Positions 1 through 6,682 of a stretch of DNA of 40,452 nucleotides are shown here, piece after piece. Source of the stretch: a virus; the IMG/VR virus record IMGVR_UViG_3300042691_013910, positions 1-40,452 of that record, one strand, 5' to 3'. The position numbers and the translations under genes are program-made. The notes under the pieces are model-generated. The model had not been told where the DNA came from. It made no database searches and saw only the letters and a list, made by a program, of their open reading frames with translations. The stretch's first letter is position 1, and each line of letters opens with the position of its first letter.

Positions 1-303
1 AATGTTTATAGGAATTGGGTAGTCAATCACCCCGCCTTTATTTGTAGGCAGGTTGTCTGGAATTAAATAGTCTTGGTCTGCAAATCCACGATGTGAACGA
101 GCACGGTCTTCATTAACATCAATCATGTCAATGGTGATGTATGGATAGTTCTGCTCACGTAGTTCTTGGTCAGGCATGCCGAACCAAACACCTACAGGAC
201 GAGTAGATGCTTCTGAGTTGCCTTTTTGGTCAGTAACAACCATCCCCTTTAGCAAATCACGAAGGGCTTTGTCTTCGGTTAAAAACAATGGGCCTAGGGT
301 CAT
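1..303 (-). CDS. Partial phage protein leaving the left edge, putative tail-completion/structural
   Basis: The first 101 codons are in the window and the reading frame stays open to base 1, so the C-terminus is missing. The start ATG overlaps the TGA stop of the upstream gene as ATGA, which indicates translational coupling. The visible part has no signal peptide or membrane segment. It contains VWFGMPDQELREQNYPYITI and later a stretch rich in Asp and Arg. I recall similar text in neck or tail-terminator-like proteins of aquatic phages, but I cannot name a family with certainty. Its position directly after an HK97-gp10-like gene fits the tail-completion or neck block that normally follows head genes. 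A role at the head-tail junction is therefore inference from context. Confidence 0.7.
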   Translation of the reverse strand, partial: MTLGPLFLTEDKALRDLLKGMVVTDQKGNSEASTRPVGVWFGMPDQELREQNYPYITIDMIDVNEDRARSHRGFADQDYLIPDNLPTNKGGVIDYPIPINI

Positions 304-623
304 AAGCCACCTGCTAGTTTTTTAGCACGAGTCATCATGTAGGAGGCAACGCCTTCTAGACGGTTATTAAACTTGCGAAGTGCTGCTGTTGGTTGAGTAG
401 AGGTAGTGCCATATTCAAGGGCGAACACTTCATCTTTTAATCTCTCTGGAATGACAAGTTTAAAACCATCGTCGTCAAACCCGACTTTTAGTTGATTTGC
501 GGTAGCAGCATCCCACCCACTGGATTTGCACTGAGCCCTTAACTGGGCTGTCATAAAGACCGCAGTCTCTCTACCTGCTTGAATCAGAGAGGCTGAATAC
601 TTATCGAAGATACTTTGATTCAT
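300..623 (-). CDS. HK97 gp10-like putative neck/tail-completion protein
   Basis: This 107-residue soluble protein has no signal peptide or membrane segment. Near residues 67-90 it reads FALEYGTTSTQPTAALRKFN. This resembles the conserved core of HK97 gp10-family tail-completion proteins, in which a V/LE-x-GT segment is followed by a Pro-containing stretch and then an amphipathic helix. The family joins or terminates the tail at the head and is usually about 110-140 residues, so the length fits. Its ATG lies inside the end of the upstream 65-codon gene, and its TGA overlaps the next start as ATGA, so the genes form a tightly coupled cassette. The family assignment rests on one motif and is moderate. 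A generic virion protein is the alternative. Confidence 0.6.
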   Translation of the reverse strand: MNQSIFDKYSASLIQAGRETAVFMTAQLRAQCKSSGWDAATANQLKVGFDDDGFKLVIPERLKDEVFALEYGTTSTQPTAALRKFNNRLEGVASYMMTRAKKLAGGL

Positions 624-798
624 TACGTGACTTCTTTAGTGCCTTCGACAATAACTGCTGTCCTGCGTACCCCGCGACTAACCCAATTAAAAAAGAATGT
701 TGGGAGTGAGGTCTAGAACTAAACATGCCTTTGACAAATTCGTCACGCTCATGTGCAGAGTGCATATTGGCAATCTGCTCATACCATGGAATGGACAT
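601..798 (-). CDS. Small protein with one putative membrane segment
   Basis: The chosen ATG gives 65 residues. It is preceded by AGGGGA about six bases upstream, whereas the frame further upstream (to 840) lacks a comparable ribosome-binding site. The N-terminal half is polar (MSIPWYEQIANMHSAHERDE). Residues near 33-48 (SFLIGLVAGYAGQQLL) are hydrophobic and glycine-rich, and the tail is basic (KALKKSRNESK). It is the first gene after a strong minus-strand terminator and overlaps the following gene by 23 bases. I do not recognise a family. A short membrane-active peptide or a small virion component are both possible. The hydrophobic run is short for a full transmembrane helix. Confidence 0.6.
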   Translation of the reverse strand: MSIPWYEQIANMHSAHERDEFVKGMFSSRPHSQHSFLIGLVAGYAGQQLLSKALKKSRNESKYLR

Positions 799-877
799 AA
801 ATCCCCTAACAGGCAAATAACTTCGCAAGTACAGCAACAAGAACCCGCATAGTTCTTGTTATGACAAGAATAAAGAA

Positions 878-899
878 AAGCCCCCAGTTACGGGGGCTT
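878..899 (-). terminator. Rho-independent terminator for the basic-protein operon
   Basis: AAGCCCCC and GGGGGCTT flank a six-base loop. On the minus strand the stem is followed by TTTTCTTTATTC, a proper U-rich tract. It sits six bases after the stop of the lysine-rich gene and so closes the leftward cluster of tiny basic genes. A second small stem-loop (TTCTTGT/ACAAGAA, 853-870) follows immediately. This is the one hairpin in the window with a classic U tract. Confidence 0.85.
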
Positions 900-904
900 A
901 ACTC

Positions 905-1192
905 TTACTTCTTTTTACGCTCTCGCTTTTCTTCGGCTTTCTCGCCCTTCTTACCCTCACGGGCTTCATGACGCTTCTCCTTGGACTTAATACCTTTGAT
1001 GATTTTGGTATCTACCTTACGGTCTTCAGAGATGGTCTTGGGCTTCTTTTTAAGACCATGGGCTTTGTCCTTCTTTTCAAACTCTTCTTTCTGTTCCTTA
1101 TCAAGACCAGCCTTTTTGGTAAGGCGAGCATCCATTTTCTCGTCCTTGGACTTGGTGTACTTGCCTTTCATAAATGAAGGTGACTTTGCCAT
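905..1192 (-). CDS. Highly basic Lys/Glu-rich small protein
   Basis: The 95-residue protein is dominated by Lys, Glu, Asp and Arg, with no Cys or Trp and almost no hydrophobic core. It ends in a basic run (EKRERKKK). Such composition predicts a long charged helix or a disordered polycation. It is the last member of a chain of tiny basic genes: its ATG overlaps the TAA of the preceding 44-codon gene (TAATG), and a U-tract terminator follows its stop. I recognise no domain. Nucleic-acid binding, DNA condensation or packaging into the virion is inferred from charge only. Confidence 0.75.
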   Translation of the reverse strand: MAKSPSFMKGKYTKSKDEKMDARLTKKAGLDKEQKEEFEKKDKAHGLKKKPKTISEDRKVDTKIIKGIKSKEKRHEAREGKKGEKAEEKRERKKK

Positions 1193-1326
1193 TACTTCTT
1201 ACCTTTTGACTTAGAGGACTTGGCTTTCTTGCCTTTGCCTTTTTTTGCATACTTCAGGTTTGCTGCAGCAAGGGTCTTTTCCCCATGCTTGTCTTTAGGA
1301 CGCATACATCCACAGGTTGCACACAT
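1192..1326 (-). CDS. 44-residue Cys-motif plus polylysine-tail microprotein
   Basis: Direct translation gives an N-terminal MCATCGC motif (Cys at 2, 5 and 7), a polar middle, and a tail made almost only of Lys, Gly and Ser. AGGAG lies upstream at good spacing, and the TAA stop overlaps the next ATG as TAATG, so a coupled real gene is likely despite its size. The Cys cluster could bind a metal and the tail could bind nucleic acid; both are inferences. The adjacent 23-codon gene starts with the related MCVACGC motif, so the two are probably paralogous. No named family is claimed. Confidence 0.65.
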   Translation of the reverse strand: MCATCGCMRPKDKHGEKTLAAANLKYAKKGKGKKAKSSKSKGKK

Positions 1327-1334
1327 AGCGACTC

Positions 1335-1406
1335 CTACTTACAGCACTTGCACTTGCAGGACTTGGTTTTGCACTTGCCTTTTTTACATCCACACGCAAC
1401 GCACAT
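1335..1406 (-). CDS. 23-residue Cys-rich, metallothionein-like microprotein
   Basis: The frame begins MCVACGCKKGKC and ends CKCKCCK, giving eight Cys and eight Lys in 23 residues with no aromatic residue. That pattern (C-x-C, C-C) is the hallmark of metallothionein-like metal-thiolate peptides, but homology to a known metallothionein is not claimed. GGAGAA lies upstream at acceptable spacing. Its stop lies just before the AGGAG of the next Cys/Lys gene, so the two are packed as in an operon. The main doubt is length: it could be a chance frame. The conserved MCxxCGC start shared with the neighbour argues for a real gene. Confidence 0.55.
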   Translation of the reverse strand: MCVACGCKKGKCKTKSCKCKCCK

Positions 1407-1415
1407 GGTTTTCTC

Positions 1416-1652
1416 CTATCGATGTCTTGCCGTTTTTTTGGCAATGGTTTTTGGTTGTTTTACGAACTGCTTTCCTTCTTTGTTACCTTTGGCTTTGGCA
1501 CGATTGGTCGCAGCCTTTTCCCCAGGAGTCAAAGAGTCCCACGCTGAATCAGGTAGGTAACGCTTCTTCCCTTTTGATGGCTTACCATCGGAGGTACGCC
1601 ATTTTTGTTCAGTCCACTTTTTAAGGGACTCCTGCGACTTCTTTACCGCCAT
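1416..1652 (-). CDS. DUF5872-like small basic protein
   Basis: The 78-residue protein reads SLKKWTEQKWRTSDGKPSKG, then RYLP, LTPGEKAATNRAKAKG and QFVKQPKTIAKKTARHR. From memory this is the conserved core of a family annotated DUF5872, found in aquatic phages and large eukaryotic viruses; an HMM search would confirm it. No enzymatic motif is visible. The protein is strongly basic, which is compatible with nucleic-acid binding, but function is unknown. GGAGG lies upstream, and its ATG overlaps the TAA of the preceding gene (TAATG), marking tight co-translation with the other tiny basic genes around it. Confidence 0.85.
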   Translation of the reverse strand: MAVKKSQESLKKWTEQKWRTSDGKPSKGKKRYLPDSAWDSLTPGEKAATNRAKAKGNKEGKQFVKQPKTIAKKTARHR

Positions 1653-1858
1653 TAGTCTTTGTAACCTCCGCCCTTCTTCTTGTATTCAGATGCAAGAAGT
1701 TGAGCCTTACGTGCAGACCATTCTCCTGGGTCTCCACCTTTTGTACCTGCTTTAATCTTGTTAAATAAAGCCTTACGCATACCAGGCTTGGTGTAGTTAC
1801 CTGCCTCGTTTACTTTTGACTTTGATGCTTTTTTAACTGGCTTCTTTTTGGCTGCCAT
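1652..1858 (-). CDS. Small basic phage protein with GNYTKPGMRK...GGYKD core
   Basis: After a Lys/Ala-rich start, the 68-residue protein contains VNEAGNYTKPGMRKALFNKI, then GDPGEWSARKAQLLASEYKK and GGGYKD. I recognise this as a recurrent small protein or domain in aquatic phages and large viruses, often next to or fused with DUF5872-like sequences, but I cannot give a confident family name. It is highly basic and has no catalytic motif. Both ends are stop-start overlapped with neighbours (TAATG), so it is an internal member of a coupled operon. Function is unknown. Confidence 0.8.
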   Translation of the reverse strand: MAAKKKPVKKASKSKVNEAGNYTKPGMRKALFNKIKAGTKGGDPGEWSARKAQLLASEYKKKGGGYKD

Positions 1859-1983
1859 TATTTAACCTTTTTTGGTTTGCGTGATTTTTTTGTTGCGGGA
1901 ACGCAGTTAGGGACTTTCTTGCCGTTCTTGTTCTTCCAGCCCTTTTGAACATACCCTTCCCAACAAGGTCCTTTTTCTGCCAT
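1858..1983 (-). CDS. 41-residue basic protein with PCWEGY...VPNCVP motif
   Basis: Direct translation gives PCWEGYVQKGWKNKNGKKVP followed by NCVP and a Lys/Arg-rich tail. The CW-x-GY ... VPNCVP pattern is one I recall from the C-termini of many aquatic phage proteins and from stand-alone microproteins. Its role is not known to me. The two Cys could form a disulfide or bind a metal. Both the start and the stop overlap neighbours as TAATG, which strongly supports expression. It is too short for ordinary gene callers and easily missed. Confidence 0.75.
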   Translation of the reverse strand: MAEKGPCWEGYVQKGWKNKNGKKVPNCVPATKKSRKPKKVK

Positions 1984-2240
1984 TATCGACCTTGCTTTCT
2001 GTGTGGATTTGCTTTGTGCCATTGTTTTACCGCTTTGACACCTTGCTTAATATTCTTAGCCCCACCCTTTTTAGTGAGGTTAATTTTGTCGTACTTGCCC
2101 TGATTGCTGTTTGTGTGCTCAACCATGACATCGCCCTTCTTATCTTTGTAAACCTTGTGGGTGACCTTAGCCTTACGACCAGGCACTCCAATACCTAAAG
2201 TGACTGGTTTTTCTTTTTTAACGTCCTTTTTTTCAGCCAT
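1983..2240 (-). CDS. Small Lys-rich protein, unknown function
   Basis: The 85-residue protein starts MAEKKDVKKEKP, has a central part with some beta character (VTHKVYKDKKGDVMVEH), and ends in a basic helix (GVKAVKQWHKANPHRKQGR). No family is recognised. It lies two bases after the stop of a 50-codon gene, and its own TAA overlaps the next ATG. Net charge is strongly positive, like its operon partners. It resembles a small folded domain with basic tails more than a fully disordered polycation. Confidence 0.75.
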   Translation of the reverse strand: MAEKKDVKKEKPVTLGIGVPGRKAKVTHKVYKDKKGDVMVEHTNSNQGKYDKINLTKKGGAKNIKQGVKAVKQWHKANPHRKQGR

Positions 2241-2242
2241 GT

Positions 2243-2395
2243 TTATGCTTCTGGTGTAGAGCCGTCTTCTACAATCTCAATCGTATTTACTTCTGCGATT
2301 GCATTATTTAAACGTTCAATCAGTCTTTCATCAGTTGCTTTTTCTAACTCTGTAGTAAGAGTTAAAAGGGCTGCTTCTTTCTGTGCTGAGTTCAT
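2243..2395 (-). CDS. 50-residue helical protein, unknown
   Basis: Direct translation gives a Met-start frame of 50 residues that is rich in Glu, Leu, Ala and Thr and likely helical (LLTLTTELEKATDERLIERL). Unlike its neighbours it is acidic. AGGAA lies upstream, and its ATG overlaps the TGA of the preceding gene as ATGA, so coupling supports a real gene. It could be a small partner or chaperone for a basic neighbour, but that is speculation; no family is recognised. Confidence 0.65.
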   Translation of the reverse strand: MNSAQKEAALLTLTTELEKATDERLIERLNNAIAEVNTIEIVEDGSTPEA

Positions 2396-2943
2396 TGAAT
2401 TTCCTTTGTTGATAGTGCGTACTGTTTAAATTGTGGGTCATTGACCAACTCATCGCTATTGACCTCTGTGCAGTCGATAGTGACTACTGCCCAGTTATAG
2501 CCAAAATGACCACGTGGCATAACGCGAGTTGGATTAAAGACGTTACCTCTATAAAGGATACGGTCTTTAATGTGTTTCTGAGGGCTTACCAACATTTCAG
2601 GTACAAGCCTTTGTACATCCCCTACGTTTAGAACAATGCGTAAAGTGTCGACTACGTAGAAGCCTCGTTCGTTCATTTCGTTTCCACCGCGAACTAATTG
2701 TGCGGTAACGCAAGGCATATTAAATGGAAGCATCCAACGACGGCCTTCCCCATTTGTTGAACTAGACACGTCATATATGTCGTCAACCATGGTCGGAACG
2801 TTTTCGTCAAGATAATATTCTTGCCATCTAAACCAGTCAACATCTACACCCACAGGATGCTGGACATCTTCTTTTATGCCTTCATACATTCGCTTCTGTT
2901 CAAAGTCCATGTTAAAACGGCCTTGCATCCTGCTGCCTCGCAT
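2392..2943 (-). CDS. Putative virion structural protein
   Basis: The ATG giving 183 residues is chosen because AAGGAG lies five bases upstream; the preceding in-frame TTG sits too close to it. The protein is rich in Asp, Met and Arg, with a beta-type middle (FYVVDTLRIVLNVGDVQRL) and a C-terminal YNWAVVTIDCTEV strand. There is no signal peptide or membrane segment. It lies between the glycosyltransferase and the tiny-gene chain and overlaps neighbours at both ends. Its size, composition and position near tail-completion genes fit a neck or tail-associated component, but no family is recognised. Confidence 0.65.
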   Translation of the reverse strand: MRGSRMQGRFNMDFEQKRMYEGIKEDVQHPVGVDVDWFRWQEYYLDENVPTMVDDIYDVSSSTNGEGRRWMLPFNMPCVTAQLVRGGNEMNERGFYVVDTLRIVLNVGDVQRLVPEMLVSPQKHIKDRILYRGNVFNPTRVMPRGHFGYNWAVVTIDCTEVNSDELVNDPQFKQYALSTKEIQ

Positions 2944-3992
2944 CAAGACTCCTTATAGAACTCTAAGTTCTTCTTTAGACGTTCGTCTGTAGGGTTAAGA
3001 TTAAGGGCTTCTTGACCAAACGTCAGTGCTTCCTCTTTGTAACCTAAGTTATGAGCAGCAATTGCTGCTAAGTCGTATGGAAATTCGCTCCAGGCTTTAG
3101 GGTCATTTAAGTATTGAAGTGGCTTCTCTTTAATATCTAATGCTCTAAGAACAGATGAGTAGCACTCCTTCCACATGTCGTTTTCATAATAATAATCTGC
3201 TAGGTCTACCCAAGGCTCCCTACCTTCTGGATATTCACGGGCTGCTTTCTTTAGCCATTCCTCACGTTCCTCTCCTTCAGAACATTTAGCAATGTACCTC
3301 ATAGAAGCAGCACGTTCTGGTTTCCACTTTGCTCTTGGCAATTCAAGATGGCGTTGCAGTTCTGCTTTTGCTTTGTCACACATGCCGTGAAAGAAGTATT
3401 CGCGTCCCAAGTAATGGGAGTTTCTGTCATCTTCAGGGTCCTCTTTAACAGCCATCTCTAACATTGGGAAATATTGTCCACGAGATTTTGAGTTATCTGG
3501 ATGATGATGAATTTCTAGCCCTATCCAATGCTGTACTTCGTCTATTAAATAAGAGTTTAGTACTTCATGAACAGGGTGTTTCCACCGATAATTTTTTCTA
3601 GAGTGGATTTTATCTCCACCATACACTAAGCCTTCAGACCCATCTGCGTTCCAAGACCATACGTATTTATAACGAGGGCGAGTAACTTCTTTAGAAACTT
3701 GCTCTAAATGCTGTCTCCATCCTGGAGCCAAAACTTCATCAACATCTAAAGCAATGCAATAATCTATGTCTTCTGGTAACGCTGCTAAAGAAGCATTTCG
3801 GGCATCGTCAAATCGCCAAGGTTTTACTCTAACGTCTACTACGTGGATACCTAATTCACGGGCTAATTCAACAGTTCCATCAGTTGACCCTGTATCAGCA
3901 ATAAGCAAAAAGTCTGCTTCTTTTGCTGACTCGTACCATCTGCGTACAAATTGATGCTCGTTTAAAGCGATGCTGTAGACCGCTATCTTCAT
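2943..3992 (-). CDS. GT2-family glycosyltransferase with helical-repeat tail
   Basis: The N-terminal 90 residues are a GT-A fold of family 2: VYSIALNE, a nucleotide-sugar binding segment ADTGSTDGT (33-40), and the metal-binding DxD motif within ALDVDE (81-86). The C-terminal half (about 170-345) is rich in paired helices resembling TPR-like repeats (HYLGREYFFHG, DLAAIAAHNLGYKEEALTFG). Related enzymes transfer sugars to protein, peptide or glycan acceptors. GGAG precedes the start. Its place beside the fibre genes suggests that it could glycosylate virion fibres, such as the Thr-rich collagen-like shafts, or modify host surface glycans to block superinfection; both are inferences. Length and motifs look intact. 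Confidence 0.9.
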   Translation of the reverse strand: MKIAVYSIALNEHQFVRRWYESAKEADFLLIADTGSTDGTVELARELGIHVVDVRVKPWRFDDARNASLAALPEDIDYCIALDVDEVLAPGWRQHLEQVSKEVTRPRYKYVWSWNADGSEGLVYGGDKIHSRKNYRWKHPVHEVLNSYLIDEVQHWIGLEIHHHPDNSKSRGQYFPMLEMAVKEDPEDDRNSHYLGREYFFHGMCDKAKAELQRHLELPRAKWKPERAASMRYIAKCSEGEEREEWLKKAAREYPEGREPWVDLADYYYENDMWKECYSSVLRALDIKEKPLQYLNDPKAWSEFPYDLAAIAAHNLGYKEEALTFGQEALNLNPTDERLKKNLEFYKES

Positions 3993-4009
3993 GTTGTGCT
4001 CCGTTTAGT

Positions 4010-4819
4010 TTATAGTTTAGTTGCTGAGTTCCCCATATTTGGATGGATATTGCATGAGTAGTAAATAGGGGATGCTAGGTCATATTTAACTGTAAGGGTT
4101 ATACGGCGAACAGTCGCACCTGCAGTCCATGCAGCAGCGTATGTGTTATAGGTGTTGTAGTTAGTGCCATCAATGTTGTAAATAGCCCCATTTGCAGAAC
4201 TTAATGCACCGTTTGTATTGTCTTGAATGGTTGTTAAATAGAATGGGTGGTTATCAACAGTGTTGTCAGAAACATCAAAAACGTATGTCAGTCCTGGAAG
4301 TAACTTTAACTGTGGATTTTGAACACCATCAACAAAGTAATAGTTAGTACCAACTACAGACTGCACTGTAATTGTATGAGTTACAGTTGCAGCACCAGGA
4401 TTACCTGTAACTCCAATAACTCCTTGAGGTCCAGTAGGTCCAGTAGGTCCAGTTGAACCTGTAGGTCCTGTAGGTCCAGTCACATTTGAAGCAGCCCCTT
4501 GTGCACCTTGAGGTCCTGTCGGTCCTGTCGGTCCTGTCACGTTTGAGGCAGGTCCAGTAGGGCCTGTAACACCTTCTGGCCCTGTTGCACCTGTAGCACC
4601 TATAGAGCCAATTGGACCAGTTGGACCTGTAGGGCCTGTTGCTCCAGTTGGACCAGTAGGTCCGCCTGGGTCTCCTTGTGGTCCTGTAGCACCTGTTGGT
4701 CCTGTAGGACCACCAGATGGACCAGTAGGTCCAGTAGGTCCAGCAACACCTGCAGGTCCTTGTACACCTTCAGTTGCACTGACCCAAGCAGAGCCATTCC
4801 AATACTTTAATGTAGCCAT
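4010..4819 (-). CDS. Collagen-like tail fibre with C-terminal cupredoxin-like knob
   Basis: Residues 1-19 are a short cap ([10 protein letters not shown]). Residues about 20-143 are Gly-x-y repeats, mostly GPT, GAT and GPQ, with a breaker motif (ASNVTGP). The C-terminal 125 residues are a beta-rich domain containing [20 protein letters not shown] and [12 protein letters not shown]. The spacing His191 ... Cys256-x2-His259-x2-Met262 resembles type-1 copper ligands of cupredoxins, and the YVFDV...HPF pattern is typical of such domains in aquatic phage fibres. Collagen-like segments form trimeric shafts and the knob is likely the receptor-facing tip. The ATG overlaps the TAA of the upstream fibre gene (TAATG). 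Confidence 0.88.
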   Translation of the reverse strand: MATLKYWNGSAWVSATEGVQGPAGVAGPTGPTGPSGGPTGPTGATGPQGDPGGPTGPTGATGPTGPTGPIGSIGATGATGPEGVTGPTGPASNVTGPTGPTGPQGAQGAASNVTGPTGPTGSTGPTGPTGPQGVIGVTGNPGAATVTHTITVQSVVGTNYYFVDGVQNPQLKLLPGLTYVFDVSDNTVDNHPFYLTTIQDNTNGALSSANGAIYNIDGTNYNTYNTYAAAWTAGATVRRITLTVKYDLASPIYYSCNIHPNMGNSATKL

Positions 4820-6147
4820 TAGGTCAACCTACTCCAATACGCATGAGTAATTCCGCTAAACGAGTTTCGTGTTGCAGGAAGGTCAGAGGTTGAGCCAGCA
4901 AATCCAACTACTCTTGGAGATAGAGCCATAATTGCAGTTGAAGCAGCACCAAACGAAACAGCAGCAAGTTGTGGGGTAGTTGAAGCCACTATTACAACTG
5001 CTACAGCATATCTATTTCCAGCAACTAAGTTGTAAGAGGTTGGGAATCCTCCTGTGCTATCTAAAGCACCTGTATACACTGTATTTGCAACTGTAAAGCG
5101 AGATGAGTCGTTATTTGTTCTTGCTACTAAAGTAGCGGTTGTACCATCAAAAGTATAAAGACCAAAACGTACAAGTGTGACACCAGATGCTGGTGTGCTT
5201 CCAGAAGAAAAAGAGATATTAGAAACAGTTAACGGTTCTGTTGGGGTAAAGAACGAGAAATAGGTAATGTTAGTTGTAATTGCAGTGCTTGCATTTACCT
5301 CAGTTCTAGTTGGGATGTCTAAAGAGGTTGTTGAGTTATGTTGAGAACCTCTAAAAAATGCTTGTGCAACAGAGGTATAAGCAGTTTCATCTGTGTCAAT
5401 CCACAACAACTCTGTATTAGTAGGAGCAGAGGCTTGTTGTGCTAAAGAAATTGGACCAGTTGGTCCAGTGACTCCTTGTGCACCAGTTGGACCAGTTGGA
5501 CCTGTAGGGCCTCCAGAAGGTCCAATAGGACCTTGTGGTCCCGTTGGGCCAGTTACTTCTGGGCCAGTTGGTCCTGTTGGACCAGTTGGTCCTGTTGGAC
5601 CAGTTGGTCCTGTAGGTCCTCCAGGTGTTCCAGCAGGTCCTTGAGTACCAGTTGGGCCAGTTACTCCTTGAGGTCCAGTTGGGCCAGAAGGTCCAGTTGG
5701 TCCAACGGTTATTGAATCAACCCATTGAAGCCCATTCCAAAACTCAATTGAGTTATCTGGTTTTATCCAAATGTCACCAATTTGAGGAAGAGAAGGCGCA
5801 TTTGATGAGTAAGTGACGTATTGGCGACCATCTACTTCATAAGCAGCATTAACTGAATAAGACAGGTTAGCAGCAGAACCAATAACTTGGATAGAGTCAC
5901 CAGTGTTTAAAGCAAATCTAAATGTTTCAAAAGACTGACCCGCACCTATGGCTAAGTCTTTTATTAAAGTAACAGCAGTCGAGTCAGTGTAAACGCCACC
6001 AACAGGCACTATGTATATGCTTGAAGTAACTGTTTGGTTGTTTTTATTAGCAACAATTACTGAAGCAACGTACCCTCTATTTACAGAGACTATAGTTGTA
6101 AGTTCATTTGCTAGAGGATTAGCAATCCCAAGTCTAGTTACTGGCAT
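4819..6147 (-). CDS. Collagen-like fibre with shared N-terminal domain and beta-rich C-terminal domain
   Basis: Residues 1-115 form a domain shared with the next gene (both have [12 protein letters not shown]-x-GDS), probably an attachment or trimerisation module. Residues about 118-148 read [10 protein letters not shown] and [10 protein letters not shown], a small cap common in fibre proteins. Collagen-like GPTGPTG repeats follow to about residue 235. The C-terminal 200 residues are Thr/Ser-rich beta sequence without a recognised fold ([11 protein letters not shown] ... AYWSRLT). A trimeric host-recognition fibre or accessory fibre is likely. It precedes the cupredoxin-tipped fibre by a stop-start overlap, so the two are expressed together. 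Confidence 0.88.
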   Translation of the reverse strand: MPVTRLGIANPLANELTTIVSVNRGYVASVIVANKNNQTVTSSIYIVPVGGVYTDSTAVTLIKDLAIGAGQSFETFRFALNTGDSIQVIGSAANLSYSVNAAYEVDGRQYVTYSSNAPSLPQIGDIWIKPDNSIEFWNGLQWVDSITVGPTGPSGPTGPQGVTGPTGTQGPAGTPGGPTGPTGPTGPTGPTGPTGPEVTGPTGPQGPIGPSGGPTGPTGPTGAQGVTGPTGPISLAQQASAPTNTELLWIDTDETAYTSVAQAFFRGSQHNSTTSLDIPTRTEVNASTAITTNITYFSFFTPTEPLTVSNISFSSGSTPASGVTLVRFGLYTFDGTTATLVARTNNDSSRFTVANTVYTGALDSTGGFPTSYNLVAGNRYAVAVVIVASTTPQLAAVSFGAASTAIMALSPRVVGFAGSTSDLPATRNSFSGITHAYWSRLT

Positions 6148-6148
6148 G

Positions 6149-6670
6149 TTATAACCACGCTATCGTTTTCCACCCCGTAGAGGTTTTTACCTCTAGGGCA
6201 TCGAAGTCTGTATTAAATCTAACGTAGCCTATTTCAGCACCTGCTTCTCTTGCAGCCGTTGAGCCTTTGTCCAAATAAAGGGTGTTGTTGATTCCTCGGA
6301 TTGTCTTGTTTCTAAAAACAATTGGGTAATCTCCAGGTCCGCTATCTTCAGACTGAAGTAGTCCATAAGCAGAGAAAGAAGTTCCAGCAATAGTGGATTT
6401 AACGTAAACGGAATCTCCAGCATTAAGGGCAAACCTAAATGTCTCAAAGGATTGTCCAACACCAAGAGTTAGGTTAGAAGCAATGTATGCGTACTCTGCC
6501 ACAGAAGAGGCATTTTGAGGTTGAACCCAAATATCTACTTTACAAACAGGGGTTGCTTGTGCAGAAGTGTTTGCAACAACAACTGATGCAAGGTGCGAGT
6601 TTAAAACGCTTGTTAATTGCACAGAACTATTAGCAGAAGGAGTCACGACTCCAAGTCGAAGAATCGCCAT
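6149..6670 (-). CDS. Short fibre-associated protein, paralogue of the neighbouring fibre N-terminus
   Basis: The 173-residue protein begins [20 protein letters not shown] and carries [20 protein letters not shown], aligning with the first 110 residues of the next collagen-like fibre. It then ends with a small domain ([20 protein letters not shown]) like the terminal or intermolecular-clamp segments of phage fibres. It lacks collagen repeats. It may be a minimal fibre, a connector that shares the attachment site, or the product of gene duplication. GGAGGGA precedes the start. Only two bases separate its stop from the next gene. Confidence 0.8.
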   Translation of the reverse strand: MAILRLGVVTPSANSSVQLTSVLNSHLASVVVANTSAQATPVCKVDIWVQPQNASSVAEYAYIASNLTLGVGQSFETFRFALNAGDSVYVKSTIAGTSFSAYGLLQSEDSGPGDYPIVFRNKTIRGINNTLYLDKGSTAAREAGAEIGYVRFNTDFDALEVKTSTGWKTIAWL

Positions 6671-6682
6671 GAAGTGTCCCTC

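Noticed and set aside
1220-1624. Plus-strand 134-codon frame over the tiny basic genes
   Set aside because: It crosses several well-supported minus-strand genes with ribosome-binding sites and coupled ends, and its product is an unlikely Phe/Cys/Trp-rich sequence.
5393-5816. Plus-strand Gly/Pro/Val or Ser/Trp-rich frames opposite the collagen-like fibres
   Set aside because: These are shadows of the GPT-repeat coding strand; the reverse complement of such repeats stays open by composition. There is no ribosome-binding site.
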